Below the pieces are notes generated by a model that saw nothing but the letters and a program-made list of their open reading frames with translations, did no database searches and was not told where the DNA came from. A stretch of DNA of 64,000 bases, from positions 152,662 to 216,661 of the forward strand of contig CAJHNH020000845.1 in the NCBI GenBank assembly GCA_905116865.2, read 5' to 3'. Both the position numbers and the translations under genes were made by a program. Below, piece after piece: positions 25,396 to 37,145 of the stretch (within the stretch, counting starts at the first letter, position 1; every line of letters begins with the position of its first letter). This DNA is from Candidula unifasciata. Taxonomy: Eukaryota > Mollusca > Gastropoda > Stylommatophora > Geomitridae.

Positions 25396-25594
25396 CCACT
25401 CACTCAATAATCGACAAGAACCTCCCGCCCCCAAGTTTTTAAAAACAATTGTGAGGATAAAGAGCAAAAGAAAAAGAAACATCCCAAGCACACTTAACAA
25501 GAACTTGAAGAAAGACATCCACATAAGTGGTTAGTGCCTTGTGGGAGAGCATGTACAATGCGGAGGAGCAAATGGATCACCAGTTTGGTGAGAT

Positions 25595-25765
25595 TGATGC
25601 AGTTGGGGTGACGAGAGGTTCTGGCAGAAGCCCAAGGCTCAGAGGAAAGGCAAGACGGACGTTTAATCAGAAAGCTACTGGCACCATTAGTATCGGAACT
25701 CTTCGCTGGCTGCTGAAGATGTGGACGGAGCACTTATGAGAATGCCCCGAGTGCTGTGATAACGG
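25595..25765 (+). repeat. Family-C dispersed repeat
   Basis: caccattagtatcggaactc, then ttcgctggctgctgaagatg and gagcacttatgagaatg. The inverted counterpart is at 38745-38915 and a fragment at 14915-14985. Its short open frame (GTISIGTLRWLLKMWTEHL) is shared between copies, so it may be part of a larger element. Confidence 0.65.
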
Positions 25766-25991
25766 TTCTTGAATCAAATCAAATCCACATAAGTCAAAGT
25801 GAAGTGTCAAATAACATAACGTCCTTGTGCATTTATTTTTAGACAGGTTTTTTTAATTTATTTATTGTTTATAATCAAACTGAAAAAAATGAGTACCGCA
25901 AATTATTACACGTACAAATGGACTCAATTTCAAAATTGCTTGTGCCCCTTTGAAACTTCTATGTGTTCCTCCGGGTTAACTACTACTAGCA

Positions 25992-26177
25992 CAGTGGCTC
26001 CCAAAAGCTTTCTAGTGGACCCTTTAATACAGTTCCCTTAAGTTGTGTTGACCCCCGAAACAATTATCCTCTTTCATAAATTCAATCAATGTGTTTTCCG
26101 ATGGTCTTAGGCGACCCCTGTGAAAGGGTCGTTCGACTCCAAAGAAATGATCGGGACCGGCCGGTTGAGAACCGCTA
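25992..26177. mobile_element. hAT-type MITE with target duplication
   Basis: 186 bp, cagtggctccc ... ggttgagaaccgcta, body homologous to 16516-16708. Flanking 8-mers tactagca (25984-25991) and cactagca (26178-26185) match 7 of 8. Confidence 0.82.
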
Positions 26178-26320
26178 CACTAGCATATAAATCAGGGCTA
26201 TTCAACTGGCGGCCCGCGAATCATTGCCATTTGTATTGAATTAGTGATATTTCTATGCTGGAGCTCAGGCTTCTGGCCCCTGACTATCCCTTTTTTCAAA
26301 ATTCTGGCCCCTGCGTAAAC

Positions 26321-26682
26321 AGCCAGGGCTGCCAATGGGATTTTTTTGAAAAACCCAGCTTCAATAAACAAAAACCCAAGCAATACATAGACAAAGAACA
26401 CACAAAAAAAAAAATTTAAAAAACCCAGATTGTTAAAAATGTACAAAATGTATAGTTACGAAAAAACCCAAGCAATACATAAACAAAGAACACACACAAA
26501 AAAAAATTTTAAAAACCCAGATTGTTAAAAATGTACAAAATGTATAGTTACGAAACGAAACATTTACCACTTTTATATAAGGATATTTAAAAAAAAAAAG
26601 ATTTCCCCGAGGTGTCACATAAAAACTCAGATCTGGGGGGGGGGGGGGGGGAAAGAGAGAGACCCAAGCATTGACAGCCCTG
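26321..26682. mobile_element. Nested hAT-like insertion
   Basis: Inside the previous element. Ends cagggctgccaatggg / ...cattgacagccctg form an inverted pair; flanking gcgtaaac (26313-26320) and ccgtaaac (26683-26690) match 7 of 8. Contains a 94-bp tandem duplication (26370-26555) and a G19-type run near 26634-26651. Confidence 0.7.
26370..26555. repeat. 94-bp tandem duplication
   Basis: Two copies containing cccaagcaatacat(a/g)aac and gattgttaaaaatgtacaaa, nearly identical. Confidence 0.9.
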
Positions 26683-27254
26683 CCGTAAACTTAGTTGAAT
26701 AACCCTGATATAAATAGACAGGGGGTTTTTGGTGCTGGCGGCTAACCTGGTGATGGCTGTGATGACAAACGCAAAGTCCCACACTGTCGCAGCTTCTTTT
26801 TCTTCTTCTTCCGCAGCGATAGTGGGCTCTTTCACTGGCAGAATAATTGCTCAACTGTCCGTTTTGCCTGGTGGCGTGTATTCTCCAGCCAAGCAAACAG
26901 CTTGTCGCCGTTTGATCTTTCTAACATCTACACATCTACCTTTCACTCCACATAGCTATCTATTTTATCTAACCACATACCTATCTAACCATCTGCCTGC
27001 CTACCTACCCATTTCAAACAGTACTGTCAATATTTAGGTATGGTTTACTCCTGCCATGCTTGTGTGTGTCTACTAAAGATAATAAGTCAAAAGGGCGTTC
27101 GTTCTCATGTACTTAGTATTCGTATTATGTTATTTCTAAACAAACTTTGAATGTCGGAAACATAAATATAAATATAACCACAAGGACTAGGTGAAAGATG
27201 TGTGGTTGGAAGGACCTACTGTAAACGGGTGTGCCTGCCCAATCTGTTCACAGA

Positions 27255-27560
27255 AAATAAGTTATTTTGGTATATGTCTGGGTCTTGGTACTAAAGAGTC
27301 CTGTCAGTCCGTACGTAGCCTGTCCTTTCCAAAACCTTGCTCCCACAACAAACTTCCGGAAAACTTCTAGATCACAAACAAGATGTCCCGCGTCCGACTC
27401 ACCTATCTGGAGATCATTCGCCACATCCTGCACCCGTCATCTCTTTGGCCTTCTTCTTCCTCTCTTCCAATGCATATACCCCTCCATTATTGTCCCCTCT
27501 AAACTTTTCTGACGTTCCGAGTGACCAAAATATTTCAATTGTTTTCTTTTTTGGTGTTAT
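27255..27560 (-). mobile_element. LINE 3' fragment
   Basis: The minus strand gives MQDVANDLQIGESDAGHLVC, then LEVFRKFVVGARFWKGQAT. It is the same tail as the better copy at 48950-49736 (VQDVADDLQMGVSDAGHL...VFRRVVMAARFREGHAT). Confidence 0.82.
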
Positions 27561-27574
27561 GATTTCTTGGCAAG

Positions 27575-27645
27575 TTATGCAGAAGGTGGTTTGCCATTGC
27601 TTTCCTTCTGGGCTGTGACTGTACTAGTCGGTGGCCACAGCCATT
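27575..27645 (-). repeat. tRNA-SINE tail fragment
   Basis: ttcttggcaagttatgcaga and ggtggtttgccattgctttc match the body of the SINE at 62545-62768. Confidence 0.5.
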
Positions 27646-28439
27646 GCCTCTACTGTTAAAAGCATCTGCCTATCGCCGCAGAGTGCCCGACCATAACCAA
27701 CAACAATCTGTCGGCTGCTCTTGCACTCCATCCACCACCTGCCACTCACACATAACAGACCTAGAGGCCGACCACGCACGCCATGGATAGAATAAATATA
27801 CAAGACCGTAAATACCAGCACCTTCGTAGCACATATGATGGCTAGTATCTGATGTCTGTTCAAAACGTCGTGACGCCGAAAGGCATAGGACTAGCAAGAC
27901 GAAGAAGAAGAAGAGCTTTCTATTAATCGCATCCACCACTACTGTACAGCAACAACTGCTGATTTGTTGTGTCCCGACCGAGCAGCTAGCGAAACTAGAA
28001 GATGGAAACAGCGATGAGACAGAACTGAAGAAACACACACTAGCCTGCTGTTTTTAGACAAAGAACACTAGCCAACACGGACCAGAGCCAGGCCCGAGGG
28101 AATACTTGAAATACCAGCCACGTCAGCGCCTGTGACTTCGATGAGTGTGCTGCGAAACCGAGCTCAATGATACTTGGTTGAGTGGTGGCGGCGGTAGCAG
28201 GCAGCGGTCGACTATTTGTGCTAGCAGACGGTCGGCTAACTGTATTTGTATCATCACGTTAGGTGCTCACCTGTCACACGGGGATGTTGCAGAACCACCT
28301 CAGCACTGTTGGCTGTTTCTGATACTACTAGACACTTTTTGACGTTCCGCAGTTTGCACTCCTCACTTGAAACCACCGTCGAAAAAACGCAAGGCTGTCT
28401 ACTGCCAAATCGCTAGCGGTGTGAAAGTACACCGACTAA

Positions 28440-28535
28440 TCCCCCCCCCCCCCATCCCTACAATAATATGGACAACCCTAGAACTCGCTACGAATTCTCG
28501 GAGCGCCCGATGGGGTGAAATAAAATTTTAAACAA
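28440..28535. repeat. Foldback-family fragment
   Basis: C-run followed by atggacaaccctagaactcg, ...ctcggagcgcccgatggggt; half of the family seen at 14561-14745. Confidence 0.45.
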
Positions 28536-28602
28536 CCGGCGTTGGTTCACTAGTGTTAAGAGAGGTAATTTTTTTAAAGACAAGGATGGACCTAAGAAGG
28601 GA

Positions 28603-28775
28603 GCGGCTGGCCGCTCTAATGCGGAAGACCCTGGGTTCGAATCCTTGGTGAGGGTATGGGTTTTCTTCTGCCGGGAGCCAAAATAAAATCCTAACCACCA
28701 TAGGCCATGGCGACATCACCAGCCAAGCGGCCCTAAATTTTCAGGCTCAAAGATCGCCCTGGTCTAATCGCAAAC
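28603..28775 (+). mobile_element. tRNA-derived SINE (Leu/Ser-like head)
   Basis: gagcggctggccgctctaat then gaccctgggttcgaatcctt gives a box A remnant and a good box B (GGTTCGAATCC). The tail gccaagcggccctaaatttt / caggctcaaagatc is shared with 45693-45900. Confidence 0.78.
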
Positions 28776-29339
28776 ATGGTGACTACACACAGTAACTGGC
28801 AAGGACCAACGGTTTGGAGATCAGATCAAACAAGTTTTCATATATCAGTTACCTGCAATCAGGTCTCATTCTTTCATCACACACTGGCAAACACGACTCC
28901 AGAGTCTAAGGAACGGATAACTTTGATCATGACCACCGCCACCAGATTCGCATTTTACTCTGGATATATCCAGACAGTGGTTTTTCTAGGTTTCATGAGA
29001 AGAGCACACGATGGCCATCCTCCTCCTCCTCCCCCCCCCCCACTTTCTGAGCTTGTGGCAGTAGATGCCCTGTCTGTGACAAGCTTGGGCTACCGTCAAG
29101 CATGTCTGCAGATGGTCTGTGTTGTTCAAGGAGTATGCCGCTGTGTTTGTCCATTGTTCTGGTCATTTCATCAAGTTTTTGTCCATTGTTCTGGTCATTT
29201 CATCGAGTTATCACAGAATAAACTTCTCTTTAAAAAAAAGCAGACAAAAACAAAATACTGGCAGCATTACTTGTGTAGGATATTTACATGTCATATCCAA
29301 CACCTTCTTTTCTCCCTGCACTTCTGTATCTCCTCCCAA

Positions 29340-29470
29340 CGGAGAAAAGGCCACAACCAACTCATGCCACCGAGTATTATTTCCTTTGCAATCGCACGCA
29401 GCTCATCCCATGTCTTCCCCATCGCTTCAACTTCAGTTTCTAGTTCCATTCTCAGTGGATGTGGTTTTAT
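29340..29470 (-). mobile_element. LINE 3' fragment
   Basis: Minus strand GWRMELETEVEAMGKTWDEL, RAIAKEI: the extreme C-terminus of a LINE ORF2. A relative lies at 32205-32360. Confidence 0.6.
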
Positions 29471-29877
29471 TTTTATGTCTGTCTGAATTAGACCCTCCCT
29501 ACAATAAAAACAAAATTTGATACCCCTAAAACAGAGTTAAATTTGATCCTGCCTCCAAGAAAATAAAATCGGATCCTGCCTACAATAAAGTTACATTTTA
29601 TCCTCAGTCCAAACAAAGTGTCATCTGAACGAAAGCAACCTCTCAGTGCTAACAGCAAATGAAACACCACAGCATCCACAACTTTATATAACACCCCCCC
29701 CCCTCTCCCCCACTGACCAAAATAATGACAGCATCACACCTATCTCCAACAAAATAGATATTTTACTGGCTGCAGCGGCCACAGACACTACAAACTATTT
29801 CTCACTGCCCATAAATAATAAACATTATGCTTTTCTTACAGACAACCTATCCAGTCCCTGGTGACTTCACCAACAGA

Positions 29878-29960
29878 AAGCTAGACTCGAACCACTTGCC
29901 ACAAGTAGGGCCAGCCAGGAAGTCAACCATCTGAAGCACTCAAGCCGCAGCTTGAGATAA
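29878..29960 (-). other. tRNA-like SINE remnant
   Basis: Minus strand contains gtggttcgagtctagc (box B-like) preceded by a possible box A; no acceptor stem. Confidence 0.35.
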
Positions 29961-30224
29961 AGCCTCACAAGTGAAGCAGGCCGGCTGCTCAGTTTCAGCC
30001 AGCCAGCCAACCCTCTATAAACGATACCGGCCGTGTGTTGAGTGGCGTGTTGGCGGAAATCATGAGAGGTTAGAAAACTGATCCACAGATGAAAGGGCCC
30101 GCGACCACATCACGTGAATAGGTAGAATGAGAGACTGAATGAATCAGGAGCGTTATTCCCAAAGGGCCACAAATTTGGCACGCATGTCCGTCCCGGGTAT
30201 TTCTAACAATTTACCACATCTTAC

Positions 30225-30580
30225 GTTTGAACTTTCCAAGCATTCACTTTTCGCAAACTATGTTCTAACTTTCCAACCATTTATCTCTTATATTCAACCT
30301 TTCCAACCGTTTATCTCATCCTATTTTCAGTCTTTCCAACCATAAATCTCTTATATTCAGCCTTTCCAACCACTTATCTAAATTCAGTCCTTCCAACCAT
30401 GAATCTCTTATATTCTTTCTTTTCAACAATTTATCTCATCTTATATTCAAAATTTCCAACCAGCCATTATCTCGTCTTATATTCAAAATTTCCAACCAGC
30501 CATTTATCTTGTATTATATTCAGTATTTCCAACCATTTATCTTGTCTTATATTCAACCTTTCCAACCATTTATCTCACCT
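30225..30580. repeat. About 32-bp minisatellite
   Basis: Eleven diverged units of tttccaaccatttatctcat plus cttatattcaac. Confidence 0.88.
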
Positions 30581-30612
30581 GGAGATGGCTGAAAATGTGA
30601 AAAAAAGATAAG

Positions 30613-31695
30613 GTGGAGGTTTTCAAGCGCTGTGCTGCACAGGCCAAAAGAGCAAAGTGGGAAACTTTTGTGAATGACATGGGAGGCGATAAAACATTGA
30701 GGAAATTCTGGAAACTGCAAAGGCAGATGCAAAGAAAAGATCGGCCTATGACAGTCGGGACAATTTGTAGAGACGATGGTGTGCGTGTGACAACAGACAA
30801 GGAGAAAGGGGAGGCTTTTCTCCATAGGTTTATAGCTCAGACAGATCATAATGATGCAGACATCAGGGATGAGGTTAGAAAGGAGTTAGCTGGCACCTTG
30901 AAGAATATGCATTATGAAGACATGATACAAGTGGAAGTTATCAAACAAATTTTGAAAAAAGCAAAAGACACTGCACCAGGGCCTGATGATGTCAGGTATG
31001 GTCACATGAAGGCTTTGAGCGATGTAGACCTGGCAGAGATGGCCGACTGTTTTAACCAGAGTATTAAGACAGCATCAGTACCGCAAGACTGGGTGCACAG
31101 CTATCTAATACCACTACTAAAACCTTTTAAAGATCATTCTAAGCTTAGTGGCTTTAGAATCATCACCTTACAAAACACATTTGGGAAGGTCTTGGAGAAG
31201 ATAGTTGCTGTAAAGCTGCAAGAATTTTTGGAAAGGGGGAAGCTTCTCCCAAGAGGTCTGGGAAGTTACAGGCCAGGAAAGGACACTTGGGCAAATGCGG
31301 CCACTTTTGCTTTTGACGTCTATGAAGGGTTCCAGAACAGACAGGAAACTATGGCGGTAGGACTAGATCTCGAGGATGCTTATAACAGAGTGAGATACGA
31401 CATCTTAATGACTGCACTGAGGGAGAAGGAGGTCAATCCATGGCTGGTGAATTGGGTTGCAGCTGTCCTGTATTCACGTCGGGTTGCTCTCTGACTCGGC
31501 TCATAGACCTCTGAACCATGCACTTTGGCCCCAGGACTGCCACAGGGATCCGCCATCTTGCCTGTGCTCTTCAACGTGTATACGAGCAAGATTGCAAGCC
31601 TAGAAGCACCAGGACTTGGAAGGATACTGACTTTTGCGGATGATATACTTGCATATAGGAAGGGGGAAGAGAGGGACCAAACAGCAACACTTTAG
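30613..31695 (+). pseudogene. LINE reverse transcriptase, 5'-truncated with two stops
   Basis: A single frame of about 360 codons encodes the N-terminal and central part of a non-LTR reverse transcriptase. Visible motifs in order are KDTAPGPDDVRYGHMKAL (fingers region), KLSGFRIITLQNTFGKVLEK, the SYRPGKDTWANA block, motif A VGLDLEDAYNRVRYDIL, motif B GLPQGS and motif C FADD. Two in-frame stops, TGA at 31492 and TAG at 31504, lie between motif A and motif B; the frame itself is otherwise intact to 31693. The endonuclease domain and everything after motif C are missing, so it is a dead fragment. Its start abuts the 32-bp minisatellite, and its end runs into the SINE at 31700. The motifs suggest a Jockey/CR1-like clade, but the clade is inferred from motif spacing only. 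Confidence 0.88.
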
Positions 31696-31699
31696 TTGC

Positions 31700-31935
31700 T
31701 CCCAGAGTTAGTTTAATATCCTCGACAGAACACTGCAGAACCAACCCCAGATTTATTTTTGGTGATTTGTGATTTTAACAGATACTTTTTATGCATAGTA
31801 TTCTGACATTGCTTCTGCATGGTCGGCTCTCAAACCCAACGCAAGGCAGTCTGCTTCTGAATCGCCTGCAGCTGGGATCGAAACTAGCACCTCGGCATTA
31901 TAAAGCATGCTCGCAACAGCCAAGCCACGAATAAT
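31700..31935 (-). mobile_element. tRNA-derived SINE
   Basis: Minus strand has a tRNA-like head near 31935-31870 (box B gtttcgatcccagct). gcagaaccaacccc, gcatggtcggctctcaaacc and gcagctgggatcgaaac align with the better copy at 62545-62768. Confidence 0.7.
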
Positions 31936-32204
31936 TATCATTTAAATCCTTGTTACTAACCATTTCAATGGCAAAAAAGACTATTTTTAAGCTGAGGTTT
32001 TTCTTGTGTGTGAATGTCGTAGACCCCATAATTTGTTCCCCCCCCCCCTCCGACTTTCAAATGGGAAAGACTGCATTATATCGCTCAGTTCCAGGTTCTA
32101 TTTATACAAATTTAAAAAGCAAATAGACAATGTTATTGATGGGCACTCACAGAAAGAAGGACACACTAGACAACATAAAAGATTTTATGATGTCTAGCGT
32201 CTTT

Positions 32205-32360
32205 CTATCTTTTTACCTTTTTCTATCCCCCAATGGAGCATAGGCCCTCAACCACCTCATGCCAAGTCGTTCTATCCTTCACTATTACATGGAGCTCTCC
32301 CCATGTCCTCCCCATCTTTCTAATTTCATTATCCAGCTCTCTTCTCCATGCGTTTTTTTT
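32205..32360 (-). mobile_element. LINE 3' fragment
   Basis: Minus strand ELDNEIRKMGRTWGELHVIV, KDRTTWHEVVEGLCSIGG then stop: a LINE ORF2 C-terminus. Confidence 0.7.
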
Positions 32361-32689
32361 TTGCCTTCCTTTATTCCAACGACGCTAAGACATTCTAGTT
32401 ATGCTGTTTTTCTGTTTTCTTCAAGTGTGTCCTATCCATTGCCAGTGACTTTTCCTCACCTCTTTGCACACGGTTCTATAAGTGCCGATCAATATATTGT
32501 CTGTTTATTATATATCAAGTTTTTACAGTCTCAAGGGATCTCCCTGTTTATGTGTGTTACAGGTTCTAATTACATCATACAATATTCTTCAGCATTATTT
32601 AAAGGCTATGCCCAAACTGGCACTTTAAATCATTCTTTGGCATGTCATTTTATTTTCACAAATCCTGGCCAGGCCTGTCCTATGCAGAG

Positions 32690-32800
32690 GAATAACTTCA
32701 GCACTGGCCTCATTGGCTGTGACTGGCAAGCTTTTCTAAAACACAATACAATACCATCTTCTGGAAAGATGAAAAGGCGCCGGCACACCCAAACACAGAG
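32690..32800 (+). repeat. Family-D dispersed fragment
   Basis: accatcttctggaaagatga plus aaaggcgcc corresponds to blocks at 34925-34955 and 60030-60060. Confidence 0.45.
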
Positions 32801-32844
32801 TAATAACTTAGGAGTATTTTCTTTAATTTTTATTTTCACAATTA

Positions 32845-33055
32845 TCGGCTGTAAACTCGGGAGGAAATTTATAGCTGTTTGTCAAATTCTGAACTTTGAG
32901 ATCTTTTTCCAGAATCTCTGTGTTGTCGCATGCAGACCTTTGGTTCCTCGCCTCTCAAGCAAATGGTGCACTCCAACTTCAAAGTCGGCTTGTACCTGCT
33001 TGTTAGGGACACGGTGGGTCCATTATGGTTCACCCCCAAAGAGAATTGTTACTAT
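32845..33055 (-). repeat. Family-A dispersed repeat
   Basis: gctgtaaactcgggaggaaa, ...gttcctcgcctctcaagcaa, ...cttgttagggacacggtggg. Followed head-to-tail by another copy at 33065. Confidence 0.65.
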
Positions 33056-33064
33056 TAATGCAAA

Positions 33065-33310
33065 GTTTCTTAATCTTCTTCTTTGCTCCAGTGTAATGTC
33101 CAGGTTCTTCCATTGGGACTCTGGCTTTGCCAGGGCCGGAGTTTTGCTGCCTTATTTGTGGGGAGCTGGTTGTTCCTTGCCATCGTGGTAGATGAGCTCT
33201 GACTTCAAAGGTAGTCGACTCCTACGACATGTTTGTTGGGGAGGCAGTGGGGTCTATTCTGGTTTCCCCACAATGGGGCTGTGGAACCAACATAGGGAAA
33301 TTTTTACTAT
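33065..33310 (-). repeat. Family-A dispersed repeat
   Basis: Starts ttcttaatcttcttctttgc; contains gtagtcgactcctacgacat and tttccccacaatggggctgt. Its far end lies about 100 bp from the Hipk exon 3 donor. Confidence 0.7.
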
Positions 33311-33406
33311 CAAAAAGACAGTTTTCAAACGAGCCACAAATGCAAGAAGATCTACTTAACAGCACAAGCCAAAAGAGAAAGCTGAGCAACAACAAACACA
33401 TCCTTA

Positions 33407-33622
<216 letters not shown>

Positions 33623-33777
33623 TCAACAGTAGAAAATGCTTCCTATTCAATAGTAAATTTTATGTGACACGACTGGGAAAAGTAAAAAGTTGAATGCAGC
33701 AACCTGTCCTCTGCATAAAAAAAATTAATAAATAGTTCCTAAAGAATATACACACTAAATAAATAAACACCCTTCTC

Positions 33778-33990
33778 TTTCACGTTCAGCTGCTGTAAAC
33801 TCTGGCAGAAGTTCTTGGTAGCTGACCCATTTGTGGACTTTGGTCTTGTTCCATGATTTAAGCCTTGTATACACATCCGTTTTACTGATCTGGTTTATGT
33901 GTGTGCAGTGTTGGTCCCTCACCTTTCAGGCAGATGTACTTATTTCAGCCGACACATCCAACTTCTGGCATTTGTTATTGGGGTTACGTA
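33778..33990 (-). repeat. Family-A dispersed repeat, partial
   Basis: ctgctgtaaactctggcaga, agttcttggtagctgac and tcacctttcaggcagatgta mark the family. Confidence 0.65.
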
Positions 33991-34150
33991 AGTCTTCCAA
34001 GACAGTTTCATGGGACATCTGTACCCACACATGTGTGGTGACTGTCATCCACTGATCCACATGAGTTCTGCCTAAAGAACCCCATCAAGGGCAGCCACAG
34101 ACAGACTGGTCAATCCTCACAGGAATGCTGAGGCAGAGCAGGGGCATCTT

Positions 34151-34175
34151 CCCCCCCCCCCCCCCCCCCCCCCCC
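34151..34175. repeat. C25 homopolymer
   Basis: Follows gaggcagagcaggggcatctt, similar to family-A terminal sequence. Confidence 0.9.
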
Positions 34176-34384
34176 ACCAAGGAGGCTAAAATTACTGCAG
34201 ACCCGATACATGAAGCTCTGGTACTGTGCTGATCCAAGGGATCGCCACGTCCTGCACATGGCTGCTTAACATCACATCCATATATGAAACCTTCCACTCA
34301 ACACGGGGTTCCTTTCCCATGATATCCCCGTAGCACTTCAACTTGATTCAAGGCTGCAGTGATACAATCTCAGTAACAATCTAG

Positions 34385-34690
34385 TGCAGCTTCTTCTTCT
34401 ATGCGTTCACCAGCTGTCAACTCTGGTGGAAAGTTCTGGTTGTTCGTCCACTTCTGGACTGCAGGCCTGTTCCAGAACCTGAGTGTTACGTGTGCATCTG
34501 TTTGACAGATCTGATTCACCTGAATGCAGACTGTTGGTTCTGTGTCTCTCAAGCAGACACTCTGACTTCAAAGAAAGCGCCCCAATTAGTCGACTCTTAC
34601 GACATGCTTTTGGTAGGCAGTAGGTCAGTTCTTGTTTTGCCCACAATAGGGCCCCGTAACCAACACGGGGAATCAGTTAAAAAGGGAGCT
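34385..34690 (-). repeat. Family-A dispersed repeat, best copy
   Basis: Near complete: ttcttcttctatgcgttcac at the tail side, ...gttctggttgttcgtccact, ...ccagaacctgagtgttacgt, ...caattagtcgactcttacga, ending ccccgtaaccaacacgggg. That terminus forms a CCCGT/ACGGG hairpin. Confidence 0.78.
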
Positions 34691-34754
34691 GGTACTAAAA
34701 TTTCATGTGTTATTTGGGCCCACAAAGAAATCATATTAGTGTTACCTTTCCTTT

Positions 34755-34970
34755 GCAGTTAACAAAGCAGATGAAGGGAAAGATCAGCATGAATGAGAAT
34801 CACTTGGTCTCTAAAATACTGCCCAGGCTTTGTGCTACAGAGAGGAGAGAAACACTATCCCTGGACTGGGCATCAACAAAGCCTGAGATTCCCATGACAC
34901 CCCAAAGCAAAATGTGACATTATTATCTGGAAAGACAGAAAAGTGCCAACAAAGGAAAGCAGGGAGGAGC
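34755..34970 (+). repeat. Family-D dispersed repeat
   Basis: cttggtctctaaaatactgc and ccaggctttgtgctacagag, then tctggaaagacagaaaagtg. A relative lies at 59860-60065. Confidence 0.65.
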
Positions 34971-35308
34971 AACACTGTGACTAATCAAACCTCATCCAAA
35001 AGGTGACAAGAGGGTTGGTGTAAAATACCTAATACAGTAGGATTAGTTGAGAGCCCTCCAAGGTGAGGTGGTCAAACCATGGATTCATTTCCCGGCTCAC
35101 GAGTGCACATTTGTATAGGGTACACCTGGGAATCATCCCTGCAGCTACATTGCTCCTGTGACAAACTGGGCAGACAGCTAGCCGTTCTGCTGACAGATGA
35201 AGCCATAAAGGATAAACTCTGATGCAATGAAGCTGATCCTTTAACTTTAAATTTATCCAGTAGAAATTGACATCCAATTGACCAGGAACAACTACAGGGA
35301 TGGGCATG

Positions 35309-35891
<583 letters not shown>

Positions 35892-36034
35892 CTACATCAC
35901 AAATAGAATATCAACAACTGCAGCAACCAGGATCTTTGTACACTTCTATTTAGTTAGGTTTTGTTCATTTTTCTGGTTTAAAAAAAAATTGTTTGCTGGA
36001 TATTTATTAAATCAGTTATAAAATCTCTCCAAGT

Positions 36035-36120
36035 GTGGGTTCCAGGTCCCCATTGGAGGTGGAGGAGACATAAGCCCAATGCCCCCTAACAGACATGCCA
36101 AACAACATTATTTAGAGGTT
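36035..36120 (+). repeat. Family-A terminal fragment
   Basis: gtgtgggttccaggtcccca, ttggaggtgg, ...ccccctaacagacatgcc, opposite orientation to most copies. Confidence 0.5.
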
Positions 36121-36417
36121 TGCTGAAGGTAAGTTATCATTACCTAGCTCTAAACAACAACATTAAATGACAACCAATCTTTTCAGGGGAACATCAGAAG
36201 ATGATACAAATTCACAAACTAACTCGGGATAATAACCGCTTAGTCTGATATATAAGTCAGGGATCATTTGTAGGATCATTTAAGGAGTCAGGCATTTCAA
36301 GCTTTCCTTCTCCAGGACAATTCCTGGTACACATTTTTGGCTGACTGACCTTTAAGCGTGGGTCCATTATAAAATCTGCTTCAAAGCAGACCAGAACCCC
36401 AAACACCTATCCATTGG

Positions 36418-36650
36418 CAGCTGCCGTGGTGTAGCAGCTAGACTTGGGCCCTTCGACTAAGTTTACCCAGAGGCCAAATTATTGAAAAATGGGCATGGTC
36501 GCGGGCTAGACCCCAGTCCCCACAATACAACTTGTAGTGATCTGCAAGCTACTTGCTAGACCCTGGGCTAGATGCTCACCAGCTGATTCAAAGATCATGG
36601 TCCAGGTAATGGCAGAGCTGGAGCTCCCAGGCCTTAAATGGGTACAAGAT
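36418..36650 (+). mobile_element. tRNA-derived SINE
   Basis: Head gctgccgtggtgtagcagct then agacttgggccc resembles the GCYGTGGTGTAG head at 9195 (minus strand). A box B-like ggtcgcgggctagaccc follows. Confidence 0.55.
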
Positions 36651-36654
36651 TAAA

Positions 36655-36830
36655 TCCTAGGAAATCCAATATTATGGGGGTGGGGGAGTTAGGTTTCGGG
36701 TTAGTCGGTGTTCATTTCACACCCTAACACCCTTAAACTACTGGACTTTCCCTGAAACTCCCCCCTAAATTTCGGAGTCCCCGAGATGAAGGTGAAATAA
36801 AAGAAAAGACCCAAATCACGCTAGGGCTTA
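36655..36830. mobile_element. Foldback-family element
   Basis: Right half ttcacaccctaacacccttaa, ...tggactttccctgaaactcc, ...gtccccgagatgaaggtgaa is nearly the reverse complement of the left half of 16990-17280. The left half is eroded. Confidence 0.6.
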
Positions 36831-37009
36831 CTTTCAGGTTTACAGTTACATTCTCTGCTTCTCTTATGGACACCTCTCGCACACAAACCAACGTACAGGG
36901 TATGACATAAGCTTCCATACACAGGAAAAATAAAGATATCACCATTACTATCACAATCATAACTCGTGCTGTGCTTGTACACCTTCAAAAGTGGAAGGCG
37001 CACTGAGAT

Positions 37010-37145
37010 GTAACCAGCCATTTTTCTCTGGATATTTCATGTTTGCATTACTAATGAGGTTAGATACTGAACATATGAGATGTTGTAACCAGTCATCTTT
37101 CTCCGGATATTTCATGTTTGCATTACTAATGAGGTTAGACACTGA
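37010..37145. repeat. About 67-bp tandem duplication
   Basis: Two copies of ggatatttcatgtttgcatt, actaatgaggttagatactg, aacat. Confidence 0.9.

Larger units (their letters stand above)
26193..26707. mobile_element. hAT-type element, CAGGG ends, perfect 8-bp TSD
   Basis: Inverted ends cagggctattcaact / agttgaataaccctg (14 of 15 matching), flanked by perfect atataaat at 26185-26192 and 26708-26715. 515 bp, non-coding, and split by the nested element 26321-26682. The end sequence (CAGGGCTnTTCAACT, then ggcggcccgcg) is shared with 42591-42734. Confidence 0.9.

Noticed and set aside
28776..29486. 236-residue plus-strand open frame
   Set aside because: Low-complexity Pro run from a C-tract, overlaps a minus-strand LINE tail; no recognisable family.
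32259..33191. 310-residue plus-strand open frame
   Set aside because: Crosses a LINE tail (minus strand), a family-D fragment and a family-A repeat; no domain or biased composition suggesting a protein.
36418..36650. Functional tRNA gene
   Set aside because: Box-like segments only; stems do not pair and the sequence continues as a SINE body.
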